Positions 54,368-61,686 of a DNA stretch of 64,000 nucleotides are shown here, piece by piece (within the stretch, counting starts at the first letter, position 1; every line of letters begins with the position of its first letter). This stretch comes from Salarchaeum japonicum (lineage in GTDB: Archaea; Halobacteriota; Halobacteria; Halobacteriales; Halobacteriaceae), in contig NZ_CP085324.1 in assembly GCF_020614395.1 (NCBI RefSeq), positions 625,564 to 689,563 on the forward strand, read 5' to 3'. Below the pieces are notes generated by a model. That model was not told where the DNA came from. It saw only the letters and a list, made by a program, of their open reading frames with translations, and did not search any database. Made by a program: the position numbers and the translations under genes.

Positions 54368-55258
54368 ATGGCTCGAACCGAACAGACAGTCCGGTCGCTC
54401 GTCCGCGAAGACCCCGAGCTGGCGGACGCCCTCGAACGCCTCCTCGCCCAGCAGGAAGACGGCGACGAGGACGCCCTGAAGTGGCGGAACGTGAAAGAGG
54501 ACGTGACGACCGGTCAGTGGGGTCGCCTCATCGAGAAAGGCGTGCTGGAGGACGCCGACGACGGCTTCCGGCTCGCGGACACGGACGAAATCCGGGAGGC
54601 GCTCTCCGAGGACGTCGAGGTGGAGGACGACGACGACGATTCGAGTTGGTCGCAGTGGGATAAGATGGCGGCCGTCGGCGCGCTCGCGATGATGGCCGGG
54701 TACTCCATCAACAGCGTCCGGAACACCGTCGGCGGCGCGCTCGACATGCTCCTCGGGCCGCTCGACGCGATGCTCCCCTTCTACCTCGTCATCCTCGTGC
54801 TCGCGACCCTCACCGGTCTCTACTCCACCATCCTCCAGGACAACCTCATGGACATGTCCGGGATGGGCGAACACCAGGAGCGCATGCAGGAGATTCAGGA
54901 CGCCCAGAAGGAAGCGCGCGCGAACGACAACGACGAGCGCCTCGAACAGCTCCGCGAGGAACAGATGGAGCTGATGGGCGACCAGCTCGGCATGTTCAAA
55001 CAGCAGTTCCGGCCGATGGTGTGGATCATGCTCATCACCATCCCCGTCTTCCTCTGGATGTACTGGATGCTGCTCGCGGGCCACGTCGATTCCGGCGAGG
55101 GCAGTATCGTCCTCCCGATGTTCGGCCAGCTCGAACTCCTGGACGGCGTCGCCGGGTTCTTCCCCGCGTGGATCATCTGGTACTTCTTCTGCACGATGAG
55201 CATCGGCCAGATCCTCCGGAAAGCCCTCAACGTCCAGACCGGTCCGGACACGGCCTGA
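54368..55258 (+). CDS. EMC3/TMCO1-type membrane insertase homologue (DUF106)
   Basis: 296 aa. An N-terminal soluble acidic/helical part (1-90), three membrane segments (about 103-120, 137-155, and 218-238 with a last one at 258-280) and a cytosolic charged coiled coil (about 160-208: [20 protein letters not shown]) fit the archaeal Oxa1/EMC3 superfamily, which inserts membrane proteins with SecY. Its location in the adk-cmk-cbf5 cluster matches other archaea. Confidence 0.85.
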   Translation: MARTEQTVRSLVREDPELADALERLLAQQEDGDEDALKWRNVKEDVTTGQWGRLIEKGVLEDADDGFRLADTDEIREALSEDVEVEDDDDDSSWSQWDKMAAVGALAMMAGYSINSVRNTVGGALDMLLGPLDAMLPFYLVILVLATLTGLYSTILQDNLMDMSGMGEHQERMQEIQDAQKEARANDNDERLEQLREEQMELMGDQLGMFKQQFRPMVWIMLITIPVFLWMYWMLLAGHVDSGEGSIVLPMFGQLELLDGVAGFFPAWIIWYFFCTMSIGQILRKALNVQTGPDTA

Positions 55259-55272
55259 CGCGGTTCACAACC

Positions 55273-55279
55273 TCTTTAC
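55273..55279 (+). promoter_or_regulatory. TATA-like element of cmk
   Basis: CTTTACT lies 23-29 nt before the cmk ATG at 55302, giving cmk-cbf5 their own leaderless promoter. Confidence 0.45.
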
Positions 55280-55301
55280 TTCGCGCGGGCCGAGGACTGA
55301 T

Positions 55302-55880
55302 ATGTTGATTACTATCTCGGGCCCGCCGGGGTGCGGGAAGTCCACGAACGCCGCCGCGCTGGCGGACGCACTGGACTACGAGCACGTCTCCGGGGGCGAC
55401 ATCTTCCGGGCGCTCGCGGACGAGCGCGGGCTCTCCCTCGCGGAGTTCAACGAACTCGCGGAGACGGACGACCAGATAGACCGCGACCTCGACCAGCAAT
55501 TGCGGGAGACGGCGCGCACGCACGACGACCTCGTCCTGGAGTCCCGACTGGCCGGGTGGATGGCGGGCGAGTACGCCGACCTCAAGATTTGGTTGGACGC
55601 GTCGCTCGAAGTCCGCGCGGAGCGCATCGCGGAGCGCGAGGACAAATCCGTTGCGGACGCGCTCGCGGAGACGGAGGAGCGCGAGGAGTCGGAGACGGCG
55701 CGCTACCGCGAGTACTACGGTATCGACTTCGACGACCGCTCCATCTACGACCTCGCGGTGAACACGGCGCGCTGGGGGGAGGACGCGACGCTCGACCTCC
55801 TGCTCGCGGCCGTGGAGCGCTACGACCCGAGCGCGGACGAGGGCGCGACCCCCGTCGAGGGCGTCACGTACGAGTTCTGA
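55302..55880 (+). CDS. cmk: Cytidylate kinase, archaeal type
   Basis: 192 aa. P-loop GPPGCGKST (residues 7-15), with '[20 protein letters not shown]' and the LID-type '[17 protein letters not shown]' of archaeal CMP kinases. It phosphorylates CMP and dCMP. The stop overlaps the cbf5 start by one base (TGATG). Confidence 0.93.
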   Translation: MLITISGPPGCGKSTNAAALADALDYEHVSGGDIFRALADERGLSLAEFNELAETDDQIDRDLDQQLRETARTHDDLVLESRLAGWMAGEYADLKIWLDASLEVRAERIAEREDKSVADALAETEEREESETARYREYYGIDFDDRSIYDLAVNTARWGEDATLDLLLAAVERYDPSADEGATPVEGVTYEF

Positions 55881-56746
55881 TGCGCGCACCACCGACGGAG
55901 CGGTCTGTCGAGAGCCTCCTGGAGTTCGGGGTCGTGAACCTCGACAAGCCGCCGGGCCCGTCCGCGCACGAGGTGTCCGCGTGGGTGCGGGACTTCGCCG
56001 GCGTGGAGAAGGCCGCGCACGCGGGCACGCTCGACCCGAAGGTCACGGGCTGTCTCCCCGTGCTCACCGGGACTGCGCCCCGGCTCGCGCCCGCCCTGCT
56101 GGAGGGGTCGAAGGAGTACGTCGCCGTGCTCGAACTCCACGACGACGCTCCCGGCGATCTCCGCGACGTGGTGGCCGAGTTCGAAGGCCCGCTCTACCAG
56201 AAGCCGCCGCGGAAGTCCGCGGTCTCCCGCCGCCTCCGCGTCCGCGAAATCCACGCGCTCGACGTGCTCGAAGTCCGTGAACGCCAGGCCCTCCTCCGCA
56301 TCGACTGCGAGAGCGGCACCTACGTCCGGAAGCTCTGTCACGACCTCGGACTGGCGCTCGGCACCGGCGCACACATGGGCCACCTCCGCCGCACCGCGAC
56401 CGGGCCGTTCACGGACGCTGACCTCGTGTCGATGCACGACTACGTGGACGCGCTCGCCGAGTGGCGAGACCGCGGCACCGAGGACTGGATTCGCGGCGTC
56501 GTCCAGCCCGCGGAGAACGCGCTCGTCCACCTCCCGCACGTCACCATCGCGCCCTCGGCCGCCCGCGAAGTCGCGAACGGCGCGCCCGTCTACGCGCCCG
56601 GCGTCATCGACCACGACGACCCCGCCCCCGGCGCGCTCGTCGCCTGCATCACCCCCAACGAGTCCGCCGTCTGCCTCGGTCGGGCCACCGACGTCATCGA
56701 CGCCGACGCGGGCGAAGCCGTCACCCTCGAACGCGTCCTCGTGTAG
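55880..56746 (+). CDS. cbf5: RNA-guided pseudouridine synthase Cbf5
   Basis: 288 aa. Catalytic subunit of archaeal H/ACA RNPs, also used for tRNA Psi55. The catalytic Asp52 is in HAGTLDPKVTGCLP; 'GPLYQKPPRKSAVSRRLRVR' is the RNA-binding thumb region, and a PUA domain ends the protein (about 205-288). It is translationally coupled to cmk. tRNA-Pro follows 48 bp downstream. Confidence 0.93.
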   Translation: MRAPPTERSVESLLEFGVVNLDKPPGPSAHEVSAWVRDFAGVEKAAHAGTLDPKVTGCLPVLTGTAPRLAPALLEGSKEYVAVLELHDDAPGDLRDVVAEFEGPLYQKPPRKSAVSRRLRVREIHALDVLEVRERQALLRIDCESGTYVRKLCHDLGLALGTGAHMGHLRRTATGPFTDADLVSMHDYVDALAEWRDRGTEDWIRGVVQPAENALVHLPHVTIAPSAAREVANGAPVYAPGVIDHDDPAPGALVACITPNESAVCLGRATDVIDADAGEAVTLERVLV

Positions 56747-56761
56747 CCCGCGAAACGAAGC

Positions 56762-56768
56762 CCTTAAC
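56762..56768 (+). promoter_or_regulatory. TATA-like element of tRNA-Pro
   Basis: CCTTAAC lies 27-33 nt before the tRNA 5' end, a plausible tRNA promoter. Confidence 0.4.
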
Positions 56769-56794
56769 CCCGGGCCACTCCTCGAAACACGTGT

Positions 56795-56865
56795 GGGGCC
56801 GTGGGGTAGCGGTATCCTCGGCGCATGGGGTGCGTCGGACCCGAGTTCGAATCTCGGCGGGCCCA
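56795..56865 (+). tRNA. tRNA-Pro (GGG)
   Basis: Cloverleaf: D stem GGGT/ATCC, anticodon stem GGCGC/GCGTC around ATGGGGT (anticodon GGG), T arm CCGAG-TTCGAAT-CTCGG, discriminator A. The acceptor pairs GGGGCCG with CGGGCCC; six of seven positions pair and the fourth is G opposite G, so either the acceptor stem carries a mismatch or my 5' boundary is one base off. No intron, CCA not encoded. Confidence 0.9.
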
Positions 56866-56952
56866 CTCAAACTTCTACTGACCACCGAGCGACAGCCCCC
56901 GGTACGCGGTTCTCGCGTCTCCCGGGGTCGTTTTAGGATGTTTGGTAGAAGG

Positions 56953-56959
56953 CTTTTAT
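56953..56959 (+). promoter_or_regulatory. TATA-like element of the HalX regulator
   Basis: CTTTTAT lies 29-35 nt before the GTG start at 56988. Confidence 0.5.
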
Positions 56960-56987
56960 CCGTCACCCGGGAACGTTCGGGCGATTC

Positions 56988-57545
56988 GTGTCCCAACATA
57001 CCGTCGCCGTGGTCGAGGACGAGCAGTCAGTCCGCGACCTCTACACGGCCTGGCTCGCCGACGCGTACGACGTTCGGACGGCGGGAACGCTCGCGGACGC
57101 TCGCGGCGTGCTCGACGCGTCGGTGGACGTCGTGTTGCTCGACCGCCGGCTTCCGGACGGGTCGGGCGACGACCTGCTCGCGACCATCGACGACCGGCGT
57201 CTGGACTGTCGGGTGGCGATGGTCACCGGGGTCGAACCGGACTTCGACGTGGTGTCGCTCGGGTTCGACGACTACCTCGTGAAGCCCGTGGAGCGCGAGC
57301 GGGTGGTCGAGACGGTCGAACGCCTCCTCGACCTCCGGAACTATCCCGCGGCCGTTCGCGCGTTCTACCAGACGGCGGCCGCGAAGGCGTCGCTGGAGGC
57401 CGCGAAATCGCCGGACGCGCTCGCGAGCGACGACCGGTACGCCGCGCTCTGCGAGGAGTTCGAGAACCTTCGAGAACGCGTGCAGGCGACCGCGGCGACG
57501 ACCGACCCCGTGCTGGTGCGCGCGCTGTTCCGCGACCTCGCCTAG
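56988..57545 (+). CDS. HalX-domain response regulator
   Basis: 185 aa. A receiver domain (residues 1-115) has the phospho-acceptor Asp in DVVLLDRRLPDGSGDDLL and the conserved Lys in DDYLVKPV. The C-terminal HalX domain (about 120-175, beginning RNYPAAVRAFYQTAAAKASL) is the helical output unit found only in haloarchaea, with no known DNA-binding motif. Start is GTG. The last 4 bp overlap the convergent membrane-protein gene. No paired kinase is adjacent. Confidence 0.9.
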   Translation: MSQHTVAVVEDEQSVRDLYTAWLADAYDVRTAGTLADARGVLDASVDVVLLDRRLPDGSGDDLLATIDDRRLDCRVAMVTGVEPDFDVVSLGFDDYLVKPVERERVVETVERLLDLRNYPAAVRAFYQTAAAKASLEAAKSPDALASDDRYAALCEEFENLRERVQATAATTDPVLVRALFRDLA

Positions 57546-58198
57546 GTGTGGCCGAAGCACTTCAGGACGAGCGCGAGGAAGCAGACCGCGCCGATAGTGG
57601 GAACGATGAGCATCAGCATCGGGTGGTTCGCGATGTGCGCGGCTTCCAGCAGGCCGACGGCGAGGTAGGCGGCGACGAACACCATCGCCGGGCCGAGCAG
57701 GAACCACGCGGTCAGCGGGGAGCGCTTGGTAGTCGCGGTTTCCCCGTCGTCGGGTTTGACGAACGCGATGTCCGTAACGCCGAGTCCGTGGGGCGTGCAG
57801 CGCCGCTTCACCATCCACCACGCGTCCCGGCAGTCGCTCGGGAGTTCGTGCACGAACACGACGAGGTAGTCGCAGTCCCGGCCGACGGTTTCGAGGTGGC
57901 GGTGGATGCCGGCGTGGCCGTACGCTGACAGGCCGTCCACGAGTTCGACGCCGACGGTGTCCTCGACGAGCAGGTCGCACTCGCGGCTCCCGTTCTGCAC
58001 GTCCACGTCGACGTTCCCGAGCGCGGTTCGGAGTTCGCTCCGCACCCACTGCGCGAGGTGGCGGCCCTCGGGCGGCGACGCGAACCCGTCCTCGCAGAGC
58101 GCCTGCTGCACCTCCTCGAAGAGAACTGCGTCGTCGTCGCTCGGCCGCGGCTCGGTCGTCGTGGCGCGTGCGTTCCGCGCGGACTGGTTCAGGGACAT
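57542..58198 (-). CDS. Membrane protein with PD-(D/E)XK-like soluble domain
   Basis: 218 aa. Residues 20-150 are soluble, with a strand pattern resembling restriction-endonuclease-like folds: ECDLLVEDTVGVELVDGL followed by CDYLVVFVHEL. The active-site spacing is partly there (Asp, Glu), but the lysine of ExK is Val, so catalysis is doubtful. Two membrane helices end the protein (about 165-185 and 195-215), with no signal peptide. It could be a sensing or structural nuclease-fold domain at the membrane; no homologue family is recognised. Confidence 0.6.
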   Translation of the reverse strand: MSLNQSARNARATTTEPRPSDDDAVLFEEVQQALCEDGFASPPEGRHLAQWVRSELRTALGNVDVDVQNGSRECDLLVEDTVGVELVDGLSAYGHAGIHRHLETVGRDCDYLVVFVHELPSDCRDAWWMVKRRCTPHGLGVTDIAFVKPDDGETATTKRSPLTAWFLLGPAMVFVAAYLAVGLLEAAHIANHPMLMLIVPTIGAVCFLALVLKCFGHT

Positions 58199-58275
58199 CG
58201 TCGCTCGCGTGAACGTTCCTCACACAGGACCCAATCCTTACTGCCGAACCGTATCGAACGCCCGCGCCCGCGACC

Positions 58276-60657
58276 CTAATCGTTTAGGTCGGCGTGGTCG
58301 CCGAACGCCGCCGCGAACACCGTGCCGAGCGCCTTCCGGAGGTGCTGGTGGAACGTCGGCGCGCTCACGCCCATCGCCTCCGCGACCTCCTCGCCCGTGT
58401 GCTCGCGCGGCCACGAGAAGAACCCGTGCTCGTACGCCGTCCTGAGCGCCGTGCGCTGTTTCTCCGTCAACCCCTCCACGAGCACCGCCGGCTGGGACGC
58501 CCGCTGGGAGCGCCGCACCAACTCGATACCCGGCAGTCGCTCCTCGCACGCCGCGACGAACTCGCGCACGGAGCGCGTCCGCGGCACCGTCACCGACACC
58601 TCGACCTCCCGCGGCGTCGCCGTCAACGACTGCACGGACGCGCCGTGCGCCGCCAACACGTCCACCGCCGGGAACTCGGACACCACGAGCCCGACGAGCG
58701 AGCGGTCGGCGTCCGAGTCGAACACGTCCACGGACTCCACGGACACGAGCGCGTCCGCCGCCGCCGACACCGCCGCCGGGTCGGCGTCCGCGACCGCGAC
58801 GTACACCAGCCACGACCCGTCGTCCTTCGACACCACCTCCTCCAGGTCGAACGTCGCGCCCGTCCGCCGCGCCATCGCCGACACCGGCCCCGTCGCGTCC
58901 GGCACCCGGAACGTCACCTCCACGTCCCCGCCCGTCACGAGAGCCTCCTTGCGTTCCGCCGCGTTCACCGCGCTCGCCACCGTCGCCGCGAGCTCGCTCA
59001 GTATCTCGCGCTCCTCCCGGCCGAACTGGTTCGCGCGCCGGCCGTACACGACGAGCACGCCGTACGACCCGCCGTCGAAGGACAATGGGAACGCCGCCGC
59101 CGACCCCGCGCCCGCCGCGAGCGCGCGCCGCCGCCACCCGCCGCCCGCCGCCGACACCAGGTCGGACACGACCACGGGTTCGTCGCGCTCTACCGCCCGC
59201 CACGCCGGCGACGCCGTCGCGTCCTCCACCGCCAGCGCGTCCAGAATCGACTCGCCAGCGCCCGCCCACGCCCGCGGCGACACCTCGCCGTCATCCAGCG
59301 TCCCCGTCCACGCGAACACGTACTCGTCGTCCGCCGCGAGCGACTCGCACACCGACCGCTCAACGTCCTCCCGGCTCGACGCCCCCAGCAGTCCCGCCTG
59401 CGTCCGCCGCACCAGCGTGTTCGTCCGATTCACCTCCTCTAAGCGCTCCGTCTTCGCCGCCAGCTCGCGCTCCTGCTCCCGCAGTGCGGCCTCCCGGTCG
59501 TGCCGGTCGAGCGCCGCCGCCGTGTTCGCCGCCAACACCTCCACCACCGTCACGTCCACGTCGTCGAACCCGCCCGACTCCGACCCCGCGACGAGCACGC
59601 CGTGCGACCCCACGGACACCACCAGCGCCGCCAGCTCCCCGAACACGGCCGCCGACTCCACCGTCCGCGTCTCCTCCGCGACGAACGCATCCCACACCGC
59701 CGACCCGTCCCCCAGCACGGGCAACTCCCCCGGCGTCCCGTTCGCCGTCGCCGCCGCGACCAGCGCGCGCTCGTCCGCGTCCCACCGGTAGAACGCCGTC
59801 CGCGCCAACCCCAGCAGGCCGTCCGCCGCACCGACCGCGTACTCGAACACGTCCTCGGGCGTCTCCGCCGTCACCAACGCCCGCGTCGTCTCGTGTAGCG
59901 TCGTCACCGCGCGCTCGCGCGCCACCCGCTCGCTCACGTCCCGCCCCACACCCGCGACGTGCGTCACCCGGCCGTCGTCGTCCGTAATCCGGGAGAACGT
60001 GAACTCGAACGGCACCGCGTCCTCGCCCACCGCCGCGTCCACGCGCGCACTCCCCTCCGCGACCGCCGCCTCGAACGCCGCCGCCACCGCCTCCCGGTCG
60101 TCCGACGCGACGACCGACTCCGGCTCCACCTCGCTCGGGTCTCTCCCCCCCATCACGTCCTCCGCCCGCGAGTTCCAGTGCGTCACCTCCCCCGACACGT
60201 CCGCCACGAAGAACACGTCCCGCACCGCCTCCACCGCGTCCTCCACGAACGCCCGACTCGCCGCCAACTCGCGCTCCGTCTCGTACGCCTCCGCCGCGTT
60301 CACCACCGTATTCACGAGGATATCGAACTGCCCCCGCCCCGGGCGCTTCTGCACGTACTCCGTCGCCCCCAGACTGATCGCCTCGCTCGCCACGTCCTCA
60401 CTCCCCGCCCCCGTCAACAACACGAACGGCAACTCCGGACGCTCCGCCCGCACCGCCTTCAGGAGTTCGAGGCCGTCCATCGCTGGCATCTCGTAATCGC
60501 TCACCACGCACGAAAACCCCTCCCCCAGCCGGTCGAGCGCAGCGCTCGCGCTCGTCTCCGCCACCACGTCCACGCCGCGCCGCTCCAGGAACTCCACGGT
60601 CACCGACAGGAACGCCTCGTCGTCGTCCACGACGAGCACCCGCAAACCGTCGCTCAT
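58276..60657 (-). CDS. Bacterio-opsin-activator-type multidomain regulator
   Basis: 793 aa. Domains in order: receiver (1-120, Asp in SCVVSDYEMPAMDGLELL), PAS (about 130-255), GAF (about 265-400), GAF (about 425-580), BAT domain (about 590-720) and C-terminal HTH_10 (about 735-790, EGLTEKQRTALRTAYEHGFF). Such regulators couple light, oxygen or redox sensing to transcription; Bat of Halobacterium activates bop. The target genes here are unknown. A GGTTTAC element on the minus strand (60681-60687) lies 24-30 nt upstream. Confidence 0.93.
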   Translation of the reverse strand: MSDGLRVLVVDDDEAFLSVTVEFLERRGVDVVAETSASAALDRLGEGFSCVVSDYEMPAMDGLELLKAVRAERPELPFVLLTGAGSEDVASEAISLGATEYVQKRPGRGQFDILVNTVVNAAEAYETERELAASRAFVEDAVEAVRDVFFVADVSGEVTHWNSRAEDVMGGRDPSEVEPESVVASDDREAVAAAFEAAVAEGSARVDAAVGEDAVPFEFTFSRITDDDGRVTHVAGVGRDVSERVARERAVTTLHETTRALVTAETPEDVFEYAVGAADGLLGLARTAFYRWDADERALVAAATANGTPGELPVLGDGSAVWDAFVAEETRTVESAAVFGELAALVVSVGSHGVLVAGSESGGFDDVDVTVVEVLAANTAAALDRHDREAALREQERELAAKTERLEEVNRTNTLVRRTQAGLLGASSREDVERSVCESLAADDEYVFAWTGTLDDGEVSPRAWAGAGESILDALAVEDATASPAWRAVERDEPVVVSDLVSAAGGGWRRRALAAGAGSAAAFPLSFDGGSYGVLVVYGRRANQFGREEREILSELAATVASAVNAAERKEALVTGGDVEVTFRVPDATGPVSAMARRTGATFDLEEVVSKDDGSWLVYVAVADADPAAVSAAADALVSVESVDVFDSDADRSLVGLVVSEFPAVDVLAAHGASVQSLTATPREVEVSVTVPRTRSVREFVAACEERLPGIELVRRSQRASQPAVLVEGLTEKQRTALRTAYEHGFFSWPREHTGEEVAEAMGVSAPTFHQHLRKALGTVFAAAFGDHADLND

Positions 60658-60680
60658 ACCGCTCAGTACCTACCCGCCAC

Positions 60681-60687
60681 GTAAACC
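60681..60687 (-). promoter_or_regulatory. TATA-like element of the BAT regulator gene
   Basis: On the minus strand this reads GGTTTAC, 24-30 nt before the ATG ending at 60657. Confidence 0.4.
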
Positions 60688-60727
60688 ATTAATCTTCTCG
60701 ATGTGACACACACTCAGCGAAACCAAC

Positions 60728-60797
60728 CCACCGGACGGCGTCGCCACTACGCCGAGTGAAAACAAAGAAGAAATGCTGCGGGTGTGACCGCTATCGG
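60728..60797. repeat. About 70-bp direct repeat, copy 1 (after the PIN gene)
   Basis: It matches 61601-61671 over its whole length with only a handful of substitutions and short indels (shared core GGCGTCGCCACTACGCCGAG then TGAAAACAAAG). It lies downstream of the PIN gene and contains the minus-strand T-rich run that could end its transcript. The two copies bracket the HTH/PIN module. Confidence 0.85.
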
Positions 60798-60831
60798 TAC
60801 TCAACACGGACCTATTTCGACCTATCCATCG

Positions 60832-61260
60832 CTACGCGTACGGATTGTCCGCAGTCGATAGCCGTGTAATCGTGTCGAACCGGTCGAAATCGTCGTCGAA
60901 ACTGTAGACGTACTCGATTCCGACTCGGTTCATGTACGCCGCCGTTACAGCGTCCGCGAGTTCGAGATTTCGCTCTCGAATGAATATCACCTGTCCGTCC
61001 GCCTGATCCGATTCGGTCGGATGAACGAGTTCGATGTTCTTGCTGTCTTCGAGGTACTGGAACGTTTCAACCGCTCTCCCCCAGGTCGTGTTCTTCTGAA
61101 TCGACGCCAGTGCCTCCATCAGATTCTGTGAAAGCACGTGAACGAGCGGGAGGTCTCCCTGGTCGACTGCGTCCATACTCTCGCTCGCTCGGTCGTGGAA
61201 CGCGTCACGGCGGCTTCGGTCCGCGAAAAGAACGTTCGCGTCGACGACAGCCCGAACCAT
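60832..61260 (-). CDS. PIN-domain protein (VapC-like toxin candidate)
   Basis: 142 aa. The acidic PIN quartet appears in order: VVDANVLFAD (Asp7), QNLMEALASI (Glu), LELADAVTAAYM (Asp) and SFDDDFDRFD (Asp). PIN proteins are ribonucleases, and VapC-type members cleave tRNA or rRNA. The start codon follows the stop of the HTH gene with no gap, a toxin-antitoxin-like arrangement, but the upstream partner is an HTH protein instead of a canonical VapB. Codon use is less GC-biased than the surrounding genes, and direct repeats bracket the pair. Confidence 0.82.
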   Translation of the reverse strand: MVRAVVDANVLFADRSRRDAFHDRASESMDAVDQGDLPLVHVLSQNLMEALASIQKNTTWGRAVETFQYLEDSKNIELVHPTESDQADGQVIFIRERNLELADAVTAAYMNRVGIEYVYSFDDDFDRFDTITRLSTADNPYA

Positions 61261-61563
61261 TCAGTTCCGCGTGTGCGATGCTTCCGTCTCTTCGAGCGCG
61301 TTCGTCTCCCCCATGTCGATAGGGTCGGGGCGCTCGGCGTCCCCACGCGGCACCCACCAGAGCACGATACCGCTCGTCTTCCGCCGCCGCACCAGCCCAC
61401 GCTCGTGAAGCGCGTTCAGGCGCGCCCGGGCGTCGTCCGTCGAGCAGCCGAGCACGTTCGAGATATCGCTCGTCGTCACCACCGGCGGCTCCATCGTCTC
61501 AACGACTTCGAGCACGTCCTCAGCGCTCACCGTCGTCGTCGGTTCCGAGTCGGTTCCACTCAT
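61261..61563 (-). CDS. Winged-helix protein, putative antitoxin of the PIN protein
   Basis: 100 aa winged-helix domain (VLEVVETMEPPVVTTSDISN to GLVRRRKTSGIVLWWVPRGD) with a Glu/Ala-rich acidic tail. The ATG ending at 61563 is chosen; an upstream TTG-type start would add 11 residues. A CTTTTACG element (61586-61593 in plus coordinates) lies 23-30 nt upstream on this strand. It probably represses its own promoter and neutralises the PIN protein, as in PIN/HTH pairs, but no experimental equivalent is known to me. Confidence 0.75.
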   Translation of the reverse strand: MSGTDSEPTTTVSAEDVLEVVETMEPPVVTTSDISNVLGCSTDDARARLNALHERGLVRRRKTSGIVLWWVPRGDAERPDPIDMGETNALEETEASHTRN

Positions 61564-61585
61564 ACCCGAGCGTACACCGGTATCG

Positions 61586-61593
61586 CGTAAAAG
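61586..61593 (-). promoter_or_regulatory. TATA-like element of the HTH/PIN operon
   Basis: On the minus strand CTTTTACG, 23-30 nt before the ATG ending at 61563. Confidence 0.45.
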
Positions 61594-61600
61594 CATTCGC

Positions 61601-61671
61601 CCACCGACGGCGTCGCCACTACGCCGAGTGAAAACAAAGGGAAAGAATGCTGCGAGTGTGACCGCTACCGG
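61601..61671. repeat. About 70-bp direct repeat, copy 2 (after the S-layer gene)
   Basis: Near-identical to 60728-60797, 873 bp away. This copy lies just downstream of the S-layer gene stop and overlaps its candidate terminator. See copy 1. Confidence 0.85.
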
Positions 61672-61677
61672 CGGTCA
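61628..61677 (-). terminator. Terminator-like hairpin of the S-layer gene
   Basis: TGACCGC (61659-61665) and GCGGTCA (61671-61677) form a 7-bp stem around CGGTA on the minus strand. It is followed, in the direction of transcription, by the T-rich run CTTTCCCTTTGTTTT. The copy downstream of the PIN gene retains the T run but has a shorter stem. Confidence 0.55.
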
Positions 61678-61686
61678 GTCGTTATT

